64,000 bases of DNA from Platanthera guangdongensis. Its lineage: Eukaryota > Streptophyta > Magnoliopsida > Asparagales > Orchidaceae. Below are positions 36,720-46,929 of this stretch, one piece after another (the first letter of the stretch is position 1; each line of letters starts with the position of its first letter). A program made the translations under genes and the position numbers. The notes under the pieces are model-generated. The model was given only the letters and a program-made list of their open reading frames with translations, searched no databases and was not told where the DNA came from. Location of the stretch: contig CM077166.1 of the NCBI GenBank assembly GCA_039583875.1, positions 95,202,094-95,266,093 on the forward strand, read 5' to 3'.

Positions 36720-37336
36720 TTTCTGCCGCTCGGCTGCATGAACGCCCACCTTTACCTACGGCGAAAATGCTCTATTTACGAAGCGGGCCCGAGGGTATCG
36801 CCGACGCAAGCTGGCCAGAATTTTTGGAATAAACAGAACTGGGACGCGGCCATAACATCCTTCCCAAGCAATGAGCAGGAAATCAAAAGAAATGCGTGTC
36901 TTAGTTTCCAAATGCATAGCCCTTCAAACGACAAAATCTTTTTATCATACTGTCCGATTTTTGCGCACAATATAATTTCAAAAATCTCCCGGAGTTGTCC
37001 ATCCACTATAGAACGGGGTCAACCCATTCGAGCTCATTCCATGACCTCAGATCGCGCATATTCAACTCTGTTTAATTACCGTGACATAACTCGGGAAAGT
37101 CATCCAAGAATACAATAATGACCGCAACATAACTTCGCACTCAAGCGGAAAAATTGCCGCAACTTACCCATTTTGGATGTCCCGTGTAGAGGCAGTGGTG
37201 CGGTAACCCGGCCGTTGCCGCGCGTAAAAAATTGAGCTGCCAAAATTTCTTAATCCGAATGGAAACGGAGCCCAAAAACCGAAAGATCGCGCGTTAGGGA
37301 CCTTGACTTAAATAAAATATGTCGGACTATTCCAAC

Positions 37337-37456
37337 GTGTGCGATCAGACCAGCACTTGAGAACCAAATCCCATCAAAATTCCGCAGTCATGCGTGCTTG
37401 GGCGAGAGTTGTACTGGGATGGGTGACCTCCTGGGAAGTCCTCGTGTTGCACCAAA
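37337..37456 (+). rRNA. 5S rRNA-like gene, full length, degenerate
   Basis: 120 nt. Contains GTGCTTGGGCGAGAGT and GGGATGGGTGACCTCCTGGG, among the better preserved copies. AGTCATGCG replaces AGTTAAGCG. Confidence 0.82.
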
Positions 37457-38119
37457 GTTTTACCGCTCGTCTACATGAAAGCCCATTTTTACCTGCGGCG
37501 AACGCACTCTCTCTACGAATGCGAGCGCGAGGGTACCGCACACGTGGGCTTAGTGTAATTTTTGAAATCAATAAAGCGGGCACGTGGACTTAATATCCTT
37601 CGCAGGAGATGAGCTGGAAATCAAAAGAAAGGCGCGTCTTAGTTTTCAAATGCAAGGCCCTTCAAACAGCTATAACGTTTTGATGAGACCATCTGATTTT
37701 CACGCACAATACAATTTCGTAAAGCTCCTGGAGTTGTCCATCCTCTAGCGAACCAAGGGAAACCGTTCGATCTCATTCTACGACCTCAGATCGCGCATAT
37801 TCAACTCCATTAAAGTTTTTCCCAGTGTTTTATTTTCGTCAATTTTGTCCAAATGGATGCGCCAGTGAAGGATTCAGGAAACACTTCCAAGAATATAGAA
37901 ATTACTGCCACATAACTTCGCGGTCACGCGGCGAAATCACTGCAACTTCCCCATTTTCGAGATCTTGTATAGAGGCGGCGGCGTGGCGACCAGTCCGTTG
38001 TCGCGCGTATAAAATTGTGCCGCCAAAAATGCTTAATCTGAATGGAAACGGAGCCCGCAAACCAAAAGATTGCGTGTTGGGGAGCTTGGCTAAAATAAAA
38101 TGAGCCGAACTATTCCAAC

Positions 38120-38238
38120 ATATATGACCAGACCAGCACTTGAGCATCAGATCACAACAGAACTCCGCAGTTAAGCATGGTTGGGCGAGAGTAGTACTAG
38201 GATGATTGACCTCCCGGATGTCCTCTTGTTGCACACAT
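38120..38238 (+). rRNA. 5S rRNA-like gene, full length, degenerate
   Basis: 119 nt. AACTCCGCAGTTAAGCATGG and GGGCGAGAGTAGTACTAGGA are close to consensus. CTCCCGGATGTCCTCTTG is altered near the 3' end. Confidence 0.82.
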
Positions 38239-38424
38239 TTTTTGCCACTAGGTTGCATGAACACCAATTTTTACTTGCGGCGAACAAACTCTCTCTACGA
38301 ACGCGGGCCTGAGGGTACCGTCCAAACGAGCTGTGCAAAATTTTCGGAATCAATAGAACGGACACACGACCTTATGAGCCTTTGTATATGATGATAGTGT
38401 TTAGTTACCAGGGCAGCTAAAAAC

Positions 38425-38447
38425 TTAGAGGAGGGTGAATGGTCACG
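38425..38447. repeat. Short remnant of copia-type LTR F in a 5S spacer
   Basis: TTAGAGGAGGGTGAAT resembles the left border of F1 and F2 and follows the same preceding words (GATGAT...TTTAGTT...GGGCAGCTAA). Then normal spacer resumes (CGTCTTAGTTTCC). Read as an internal deletion of a former F insertion. Confidence 0.45.
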
Positions 38448-38885
38448 TCTTAGTTTCCAAATGCACGACCCTTCAAACGGCCATATCCTTTGATCAGACC
38501 GTCCGATTTTCGAGCACAATACAATTTCAGAAAGCTCCCAGAGATGTCCATCCACAATCAAATGGGGTGGACCCATTCGAGCCCGTTTCATAACCTCAGA
38601 TCATGCATATTCATCTCCGTTTATTGATTGTGACTTAACTCAGGAATGACATCCAAGAATACAGTAATGACCGCGACATAACATCGCGCTCACACGACGA
38701 AATCACCGCCACTTCCCCATTTTAGAGATCTCGTATAGAGGGAGTGGCGTGGAAACCCGGTCGTTGCCGTGCATAAAAAATTAAGCACCCAAAATTGCTT
38801 CATCCGAATGGAAACAGATCCCAAAAACTGAAAAATCGCCCGTCAGAGAGCTTGGCTTAAATAAAATGTGTCGCACTATTCCAAC

Positions 38886-39005
38886 ATGTGCAACTAGATC
38901 AGCACTTGAGCACTGGGTCCGATAAGAACTCCGCAGTTAAGCGTGCTTGGGTGAGAGTAGTACTGGGATGGGTGACCTCTTGGGAAGTCCTCGTGTTGCA
39001 CACAT
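38886..39005 (+). rRNA. 5S rRNA-like gene, full length, degenerate
   Basis: 120-nt paralogue of 13916-14035, sharing CGATAAGAACTCCGCAG. GTGCTTGGGTGAGAGTAG and GGGATGGGTGACCTC are retained. Confidence 0.82.
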
Positions 39006-39636
39006 TTTTGTGTCTCGGCTGCATAAAAGTCCCTTTTTATCTGCGGTGAATGCGCTCTCTCTACAAATGAGTCCCAGAGCGTACCACCCATGGGGGCTAC
39101 GTGGAATTTTTGAAATTAATAGAACAGGAACATGGCCTTAAAATCCTTCGCAGGCGATGAGCAGGAAATCAAAAGAAAGGGACGTCTTAGTTTCCAAATG
39201 CAAGGCTCGTCAAATAGCTATAATTTTTTATTAGACCATCCAATTTTCGTGCACAACACAATTTAGGAATGCTCCCGGAGTTGTCCATCCACTGATGCAC
39301 CATGTGAACCCTTTCAAACTCGTTCCTCGACCTCAAATCATGCATATTCAACTCCATTTAAAGGTTACCCAGTGTTTTCCTTTTGTCAATTTTGTCCAAA
39401 TGGATATGCTACTGAAGTATTCAGGAATCCCTTCCAAGAACACAGAAATGACCGCGACATAACTTCGCTCACATGTGAAGAGATCGCCTTCGCTTCCCCA
39501 TTTCGGAGATACTGCATAGAGGTAGCAGTGTGGCGTCCCAGCCGTTGCCACGCATATAAAATTGAGCCGCCAAAACTGCTAATCTGAATAGAAACGGAGC
39601 CCGCAAACCAAAAGATCGCGCGTCAGGGAGCTTAGC

Positions 39637-39647
39637 TTAAATAAAAT
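39637..39647 (+). promoter_or_regulatory. TATA-like box upstream of 5S copy at 39666
   Basis: TTAAATAAAAT lies 19-29 nt before the 5S start. The same box stands at the same distance before most full-length copies (for example 37307-37317). Plant 5S genes have a TATA-like element near -28 used by RNA polymerase III. Confidence 0.6.
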
Positions 39648-39665
39648 ATGCCGAACTATTCCAAC

Positions 39666-39785
39666 GTGTGCGACCAGACCAGCACTTGAGCATTAGATCC
39701 CATCAGAACTCTGCGGATAAGCATGCTAGGGCGAGAGTAGTACTGGGATGGTTGACCTCCTAGAAAGTACTCGTGTTGCATCCAT
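39666..39785 (+). rRNA. 5S rRNA-like gene, full length, degenerate
   Basis: 120-nt paralogue of 14695-14814. ATCCCATCAGAACTCTGCGG and GGGCGAGAGTAGTACTGGG are retained. TCCTAGAAAGTACTCG is altered. Seven T's follow. Confidence 0.82.
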
Positions 39786-41261
39786 TTTTTTGCCGCTCGG
39801 CAGCATGAATGCCCATTTTTACTTGCGGAGAACAAACTCTCTCTATTAACTCAGGCCCGAGGATACCGGCCACGCGGGCAGGGCAGAATTTTCGGAATCA
39901 ACAGAACGGGCACACAACCGTATGATCCTTCATAGATGATGAAAGTATTTAGTTTAAAGGGCAACTAAACACGTAGATGGGTGGGGGTGAATATGTTTTT
40001 GGCCTCTTTTTACTTTTTCCTAAATTTGACTGTGTTGAGTTAGCTTAGTTAGCTTGCTTTCAAGAAAAAAATAGCACACACTAGATTTATATTGGTTCCC
40101 CAGATTATGGGTACAAAACTTTCCCTTTCACCTTTCTAACAGTGTGTTAGATAAGGCACTTTTCCAAAGATTGGCTCCTAATACCTTAAAGAATAGAACA
40201 CTCAGGATCTCTCCATCTTCTTGAAGACCGACCTCAGGAACAAGGCCCTACATATGAGCAAGCTTGCTCCTACAACTCAGTGATCCAATGATCACCTACC
40301 ACTCAGAGAAAATGACTCTCCTACAGCTTAGGCACAACGACCTACCTCAGATCCAAAGTTGGATCCTACAACTCAGGCACAAAGGCCATACACTCAGAGA
40401 GAATGACTCTCCAACCTCAGCCAAACAACCATACCTCAAGCACACATGCCCTACCCTCAAATCAATTAATGATCCCACCACAACGTTTATAAAATGGGCC
40501 TACAACTCAAATCCAAAGGGTCCTATAGAAATGAAAGTGGTTATTGATGATTTGACTCCATAAAGATTTCTCTGAGTCTACTGCTTCCTGAGTTGAGATG
40601 AACTTAGCTCTAACTTCTTCTTAGCAACATGAGAGATAATCTTCAAGTAACTGCTGCTTGTGCAGGAAGAAACTCAGAAACTCAAGTTTCTGATCTTGCT
40701 GATGAAGACATATAAGTTTACAATTCTTGTTGTTCTTCATTCAGCAAACCGAGACTGCAGAAACCAGATGTTCCTGCTTCTTCTTCTTTCTCAAGAATCA
40801 CTTCTGAACTTGTTGTAGCAGATAAAGAAAGATACAGCTAACTGGGTGAACTTTTATACCAGCGGGTTTGAACTTTAGCTTCAAGCTCTACAATAATGGC
40901 GAGGGAGAAGATGATGAAGTTCCGCCTCTTTGCGAAATGTTAAACACCTAAAGTTGTCTATGTTTCTGCCGATCTCCAGCATTTTATCTTCCGCCGTCCA
41001 TTGACAATTCGACCTGTGGGCCGCACTAAAGTTGTTGGCTGCAACTTTGCTTTTACAGGAAAAGTCATACAGTTGGCATGTGGATCCATTTGTCATGTAC
41101 TGTAGCTTTCCCGCAACAATTTGAAACTTTGCTGACTCATACTGATGTCTACTTTTGTGGACTTAGTCATTTTCACAGTTTCATCCCAAACGTTGAGTGC
41201 AATTAGTGAATAGCCCTCAATCAACGCAAAAACATTTAGCCAAAAAATTCTACACTTCCAG

Positions 41262-42345
41262 GCGTTGAGTGAGTTGAGTGACCCTTCATCACTCAATGCA
41301 TTACGACTTAGCCAATTCTTTCTGCACTGCTAGGCGTTCAGAGCATTGTGTGATCCTTCATCACTCAATGCTTTTGTTCTTGGACAATCTTCCTGCTGTT
41401 TTAGGCGTTAAGTGCATTGAGTCAATGACCTTCACTCAATGCTTTTGTCCTTGTACAATCTTCCCGCAGTTTCGGGCATTGAGTGTTTTTAGTGAACTGG
41501 CTTCACTCAACAATTTTGGAATTACCCAATTTCTTATACAATACTAGGCATTGAGTGTGTTGTGTGAATAACCTTCACTCAATTCTTATGTATTAAGCCG
41601 CTTCATAAACTGCCAGTATTCATGCTGAGGCATTTAGTGAACTGGCTTCTCTTAATGCTTCTGTACTTATCCACAACTTTCTTAATGAATGTGTTGAGTG
41701 AGCTTTCATCACTCAGCGCTTCTACCTTTGCCTGTATTTTTGATGAGGCATTGAGTGAACTGGCTTCACTCAATATTTCTGTACTTAGCCAATCTTCTTG
41801 ATGAGCTAGCGTTGAGGGAGCAATCCTCACTCAACACATCTGGACATGATAGATTTTTCTATCTATCGCTTCTTAGGCTTTGACTAATCATTATTCTATC
41901 GACGCCTTCTACTTTGGGCATTGAGTGAGCTGTCGTCACTCAATGCTTCTTGACTTGGCCAGAATTATTGACAGATTTTCATAAGCTTGAGCTTGACTCA
42001 ACGCTTCTTTCTTTAGGAATCGAGTGAGTTGTCTTCACTCGACACTTCTGTACTTAGTCAAATTTCATCCTTTCCAATGTTTAGGCTTTGACAGATGTTA
42101 TACTCAATGCCTCTTGTTATATGGCATTGAGTGAAATGCCTTCACTCAATGCCTGTAGACTTAGTCGCAAATCTGTATTGCAAATTGTTGGGCTTTGACT
42201 GTCCCTTCTTTACTCAGCGCTTTTCACATCTCGCATTGAGTGAACTGGCTTCACTCAATGCCCGTGGACTTAGATAATTTTCAGTATTTCCAACATCCTT
42301 CCTTGGCATCTGGCATTGAGTGAACTGGCTTCACTCAACACCTGT
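41262..42345. repeat. Array of about 14-16 dyad repeats in the F2 LTR
   Basis: Each unit is an inverted repeat of the form GCATTGAGTGAA - 5 nt - TTCACTCAATGC. The first five are spaced about 72 bp apart and later ones 60-110 bp. The best copy, 42233-42261, has perfect 12-bp arms. The linkers often contain GTACTTAG or GGACTTAG. Such transcripts would fold into serial hairpins (inference). Confidence 0.85.
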
Positions 42346-42544
42346 GGACTTAGATAGATTTTCGTCTCTCTACCTTTCTACCTTGTGACCACCTGTCATA
42401 AACACTTAGACAACTTGTCTAAAATTGTTCAATGGAACATCTTGCACATGATGAACTTAAACAACATCAAATACAAATATGCTTTCAGTGTTGATGGTGA
42501 TGCCTCTTCAAATCTAGGGAACATTGAGGGCAATATTCCCAACA

Positions 42545-43208
42545 ATATCTCATTATTTAAAGAAAGCAGAACACACAATAATACTAAGAAGAATCTTCAG
42601 ATAAAGCACGTAAGTTTAAAAGTAGTTGTAAGCTCTTTCGTACCACATGAAAATTCAAAGTAGATTACATCACTCCTCACTACTTAACACTTAAGTGGAG
42701 GACTTTTCTCAAACCACTTGAGGGTTGAAACATAATATGCATTGGATCAACATTGCTCTTTTCATATTACCTGAATGTTTCCAAGTAACATGCACTTACT
42801 TAACATAACCTGGTAATGTCATGTATTTCTTCCACATCTCCCCCTGGCTTGTATTGCCCACCCTCTCCCCTATTTTGGCAAGTACTTCTCTACTGAATAT
42901 TCTACACAGTATGCTCTACTCCTCCCCCTTTAGGCTTTAGGGTATTGCCCACATCTCCCTCTTTTGGACTTAAAACATTTTCCTAATGAGGGAGGTGATA
43001 GAATCAAGTGAGAAATTAACTATTGATTCTAGCCAACATTTGTGTTGATGCCACTTACGAGATTATCCTAATGATCAAACTACTTGACTAAATATCATAC
43101 CTCTTGTGTTATTTCCACAGATTCAACACATCACTACAACCACTTAACTCATGAGTGGTCCATTGATCCACTTGTGATGGTTGTTATCAGTTTTCCACTT
43201 GAGCTAAT
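42545..43208 (-). other. 3' interior of F2 with repeated polypurine tracts
   Basis: No gene. On the minus strand there are at least four AGGGGGAG/AGGGGAGAG-type tracts between about 42836 and 42967, resembling duplicated polypurine tracts. Confidence 0.45.
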
Positions 43209-44180
43209 TGATGCACTTGCGGTAAGATTACCGTTCTCGACCAGGTAATAAAAGGGAGGAGTAGCTTCCCCAAGTGTCGATCTCACGCGGAGTGCAAGTA
43301 GGGAGCATGCATAAAAATTAATTCTACTCTAATTTCTACATGAGACGGGAGCACTGGACCAGGAGCACTGCAAGGTCAACATTTTACCCTGTCTCACAAT
43401 CCTATGTTAGCAAGGTAATTTTCCTATATCTAACGAAAGAAACAAGTTTGACTCGCCGTACGCAAAAAGTTAACTATGCTCTCATGTGGGTGCAACGATG
43501 CGCAATGTAATGAACTAAACAAATAAATTAAAAACAACTAATAGTATGCAAATTAAGTGCACGTGCAAAGGTAACATCGACAAGCTCTCCCTCAGACTTA
43601 AGCTAAGAAGCACAACAAAATATGTTGAAGTTAAAATCAAAATGATATAAGGGGAGAAGTTACCCAATGCTCAGAAGATGAGCATACCAGAAGATTGGCT
43701 TTAAACTTGATCAATAAGCCCACAGCCCAGACAAAAAAACCTGCAAGAAGCACATTTCCAACCAAGCAAATAATAGGCATGCACACTCAAAAAGCTAAAC
43801 AAACAAATTAAACGCAGCTAAATTTAGTTGTCTCACGGAAGCCCTTTTCTTTACCGTTCTCAAGATGGACCAAATACCTGTATTAACAGTTTTATACAAT
43901 GTTCAGGTAGAAAAAGTTTAATATGCAGAGAAAGACAATTCAAAGTCAGACACATAATTATGCAAATAAAATGCTAGCAGCGACAAGACAAATGGAGACG
44001 ACCCCGGAGATCCCTCACTTTTCAGCTAAACGCTGATTCATGATAGATCCCCCCAGACACGCGAGATGAGGAGGAGAGGAGATCTTTAGGATTCAAGAAA
44101 GATAAGTCTCACCCGCCCCTACCCTCCTCCATCCCGCTCCTGCAGGCAAAACTCTGTGCTTTGCGTAGAAGCAACTCCTT

Positions 44181-45092
44181 TCATTTTAATTCCACAGAAG
44201 AGGAGTGCCAGGGCGGTAAGGTCACACCCGGCTCTTCAGCAGCTAGATTAACATCCAAAATCGGGGTCATCCGTTCTTCATCCGCTGAGGGTGAAAGATC
44301 AGCCCATGTTACCTGTTTCATAGATTTACAGACTTTGGCTAAACAAATTGCAGTTTTTAAATCAAAATTCGGCATGCCCACATTCGGTGTGCACAACACA
44401 TCCATCTTCGCAGCAGCATCATGCATCACATCAAGGACCTGTGTCACTTCTTTCCCTTTAGTTGTCATTGGCATTTCAAAAACTTGCACAACCTGTTCTT
44501 GTCCCGTCGATTGAAAATCTGCCTTAACACCACTAGAAACATCATTAGATGACATAATATTTAAGTTCACTGGTTTTATGAGGTCAGCAAAAATTAATTG
44601 AGGAGGCGAAGGTGGTAAAGGTGCATTATCTTTGTGCACAACAGTGACGCCACTAGCATCTAAATGCAACGTCACCTCACTTGATTTAAGGAAGTAGACC
44701 CCAAGGATGGGTTTTGATGTGTTACACCTGGGTCCAAGCACCTGAAAGTGTGTGAAGACAGCCGCCCCACTCAAAACCACTTCTACACACGTCACCTCTC
44801 CATTGGACTCAACTACAGATCCATCAGCTAGCATTAAGGATTTCCTTCCATCAGATTCGATATTCAAATTCATCTTTTCAACATCTTGCAAAGCAAGAAT
44901 GTTGCTAGATGAACCGGAATCATATAGAGCTAGAGTTTCTATGGCATTAATCTCACATTTAACAGTGGTTTCACGGGCATTACAGTCCCCCACATCCTCA
45001 ACACTCTTCCCCTGCTCACGGGGATTCTTCTCTGTGTAGCTATGAAGAGTCCCGCGGGTGCGCTCAGAAAAAATGTGAGCCAATTTTCCCAA
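44181..45092 (-). CDS. Element B polyprotein fragment: gag end, aspartic protease and unknown tail
   Basis: 303-aa open frame, the longest protease-containing frame of the family. After a gag tail (AHIFSERTRGTLH) comes a retropepsin with catalytic motif LYDSGSSSNIL at about residues 60-70 and the conserved distal segment KPILGVYFLKSSEVTLHL at about 115-132. Then there are about 150 residues with no recognisable domain (TWADLSPSADEERM near the end), closed by a stop. RT would normally follow the protease in a Ty3 pol; here the frame simply ends. It cleaves gag by analogy. Upstream gag in this copy is broken, so it is unlikely to be expressed correctly. Confidence 0.72.
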   Translation of the reverse strand: MGKLAHIFSERTRGTLHSYTEKNPREQGKSVEDVGDCNARETTVKCEINAIETLALYDSGSSSNILALQDVEKMNLNIESDGRKSLMLADGSVVESNGEVTCVEVVLSGAAVFTHFQVLGPRCNTSKPILGVYFLKSSEVTLHLDASGVTVVHKDNAPLPPSPPQLIFADLIKPVNLNIMSSNDVSSGVKADFQSTGQEQVVQVFEMPMTTKGKEVTQVLDVMHDAAAKMDVLCTPNVGMPNFDLKTAICLAKVCKSMKQVTWADLSPSADEERMTPILDVNLAAEEPGVTLPPWHSSSVELK

Positions 45093-45175
45093 TTACGTTT
45101 CCAAATTCCTCAGGGAAGTAGTCTGAGTAGCCATATTCGACTGGGCCATTTCAACAGACTTTTCCATCATCTCCT

Positions 45176-45502
45176 CTATCGCGCTCTTGCGCGTCCCTTG
45201 CAAATTTTGATTATAACCCGGCATAGATGGTCGCGGCTGGCTACTAGAAGCCTGAGCATCAAATTGATGCTGGCCCCCCTACCATCTTTACCGATCATGT
45301 TTTGGTTCCACGAGAAAATAGGATGGTTTCTCACGTTAGGGTTATAAGTATTATTGTAAAGCACAACATGATTTTGATTATTTATAAAATTAACATTTTC
45401 TTCAAAAGCCATACCTGCCTGGTCAGCAAACAGCTCACCCGTGGGGCACTCATAAGCGTGGTGGCCAGAGTTACCATAACCATGGCACGATATGCTTATC
45501 AC
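45176..45502 (-). pseudogene. gag: Element B copy 3: nucleocapsid part of gag
   Basis: 108-aa frame with the knuckle region reading CHGYGNSGHHAYEC: the second zinc-binding Cys of the family motif (CQGCGNSSHHAYEC) is a Tyr here. Followed by the N/Q-rich stretch. A stop near 45173 and another just upstream of 45502 separate it from the rest. Confidence 0.7.
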
Positions 45503-45685
45503 AGGGGTAGGCGGTGGGGTAGATCAGGTCAACATCATCTTCCCATCCATGGCAGGATGGCTCGATTTGGCGTGCAGCCCCACCACATTTACATCAAACA
45601 AATTTCTCGCCCCTCTAAGAGCATTCCTGCCTGCTATCCAGTACGTGCTGTGGGAGGCCGTGTCTTTAAGCAGTCTCAATGCTTC

Positions 45686-46279
45686 CTATGGAGATAAGTT
45701 CATGATCGTGCCACCAACCGCCGCTTCGATCATTGCCCTGAAATTTGGCTCAATGGCAAAATACAATATCTCCACCAAATTCCAAGGCTCACAGCCGTAT
45801 TGAGGACAATGACGCTGCAGGTCGGCAAATCTCTCCCATGCCTCAGAAAGAGTTTCTTGATCCAGCTGTCTGAATGTTGCTATTTCCCTGAGAGTATTAA
45901 CAATTTTATCAACAGGATGAAACTTAGCCAAAAACATGTAAGATAAAGCTTCACAGGTGGCACTGGTGCCACGCGCGATCGTATACAGCCATGTCTTGGC
46001 CATATCCCCTAGTGAAAAAGGGAATAACTTTAGTTTCACAACTTCATCCGTAATGCCCGCATTACGGAAAGTACCCCATATCTCAGAAAACTCTGCCAAA
46101 TGTAGCTGAGGATCCTCGCTCTGCAGACATGAATACTGTGTATTGTTCCTAATCATATTCAAAATCGCAGGCTTGATCTCAAAATGATTATTGGCTATGG
46201 TTTGCCCGAACCATGGATAAACACTCCCCACTGTAGGGGTAGTGAAATCCCGCATTGTCCTAATGCGAGGCTGGGCCAC
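45686..46279 (-). pseudogene. gag: Element B copy 3: capsid part of gag
   Basis: 197-aa frame from MAQPRIRTMRDF through the capsid signature [17 protein letters not shown] and [19 protein letters not shown], ending at a TAG after NLSP where the other copies read Glu (LSPEE). The 5' end of gag (the DPET segment) is lost at the 46397 breakpoint. Confidence 0.75.
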
Positions 46280-46397
46280 ATCTAAGTTCTCAACGATTCA
46301 TTCCCCTTGGCCATTTCCCAAATGGCCCAAGTCATCCGTCCTTCCCTTAGCTGCAGCAGCGCGCAAGTAAGCTCTCCTCGCTCGTGCAGTCTCAGGA

Positions 46398-46929
46398 TCG
46401 CCACTTCAGAATTTTTCTATGGTGAAGAAGTCATTCGACAAAATCTGAATGAAGTTCAACGATCTTTGTTCTCAGTTCGACGATCTTAAATTTTCTTCTC
46501 TGAAGTTTAGATCAACGAAAGTTTAACTGAGTTCGACATACTCTGATCTCCTATCAGTTGTTGAGTTCGACGAAAAACTATCTCAGTTCGACGAACTTGG
46601 AGCATAGAATGGACACCATTAATTCAATTCAATGTTCTTGGGGCTCGGCTCGACGAAAGAGAGCATTGAGTTCGATGATCTTGGATCTCTGACCGATGAA
46701 ATATGTTAGTTGATTATTTCTATTCTATGTAGTTAATTTCCGGATTGACCAAGGTTTATATAATAAATTATTGCCTATATTGCTCTGAGTAATTAATTGC
46801 ATATATTCTTATGAATATAGTCGTTCATTGGCAGCATTAATTACTGGATTTCACAGAGTCAATATTCAGCTTAATAACTGGGGCAGTTAAGGATTCAATT
46901 TATTGCCCTTCTAGCTGCTTGTCTAAGTT
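46398..46929. other. Unassigned sequence with GTTCGACGA repeats
   Basis: 46430-46690 contains about ten irregular copies of AGTTCGACGA/ATCTT words, in the style of the LTR repeat arrays of F2 and D; the rest is AT-rich. No gene or element border was recognised. Confidence 0.45.

Larger units (their letters stand above)
35290..39970. repeat. 5S rDNA-derived tandem repeat block 4
   Basis: The longest run: six full-length 5S-like copies at intervals of 782, 737, 783, 766 and 780 bp. 38450-39970 is the paralogue of 13481-14970. At 38389-38447 one spacer carries a short remnant of the F insertion. Confidence 0.87.
39971..43208 (-). mobile_element. Copia-type element F2: long LTR and 3' interior, minus orientation
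   Basis: Left border GATGGGTGGGGGTGAATATG in a 5S spacer; right LTR end CAATATTCCCAACA at 42544 (minus strand TGTTGGGAATATTG, compare TGTTGGGTATTG for element D). LTR about 2.57 kb. 42545-43208 is 3' interior with several pyrimidine tracts. No pol is present because B3 follows at 43209. The LTR similarity to D suggests the same copia lineage (SIRE-like, inferred). Confidence 0.6.
43209..46397 (-). mobile_element. Element B, copy 3: rearranged
   Basis: The first ~100 bp of a B LTR (TGATGCACTTGCGG, 43209-43310) is joined at the shared word GCATGCA to B interior sequence matching about 27357 onward. The interior then runs to 46397 and stops abruptly before the 5' end of gag. Most of the left LTR, part of the 3' interior, the primer site and the right LTR are missing. 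It keeps an intact protease motif not present in B1 or B2, so it derives from an independent insertion. Confidence 0.8.

Noticed and set aside
13916..39785. Cassandra elements (retrotransposons with 5S sequence in the LTR)
   Set aside because: No TG...CA LTR borders, primer site or target duplication around the 5S copies; the 740-780-bp head-to-tail period and -28 box fit 5S rDNA units.
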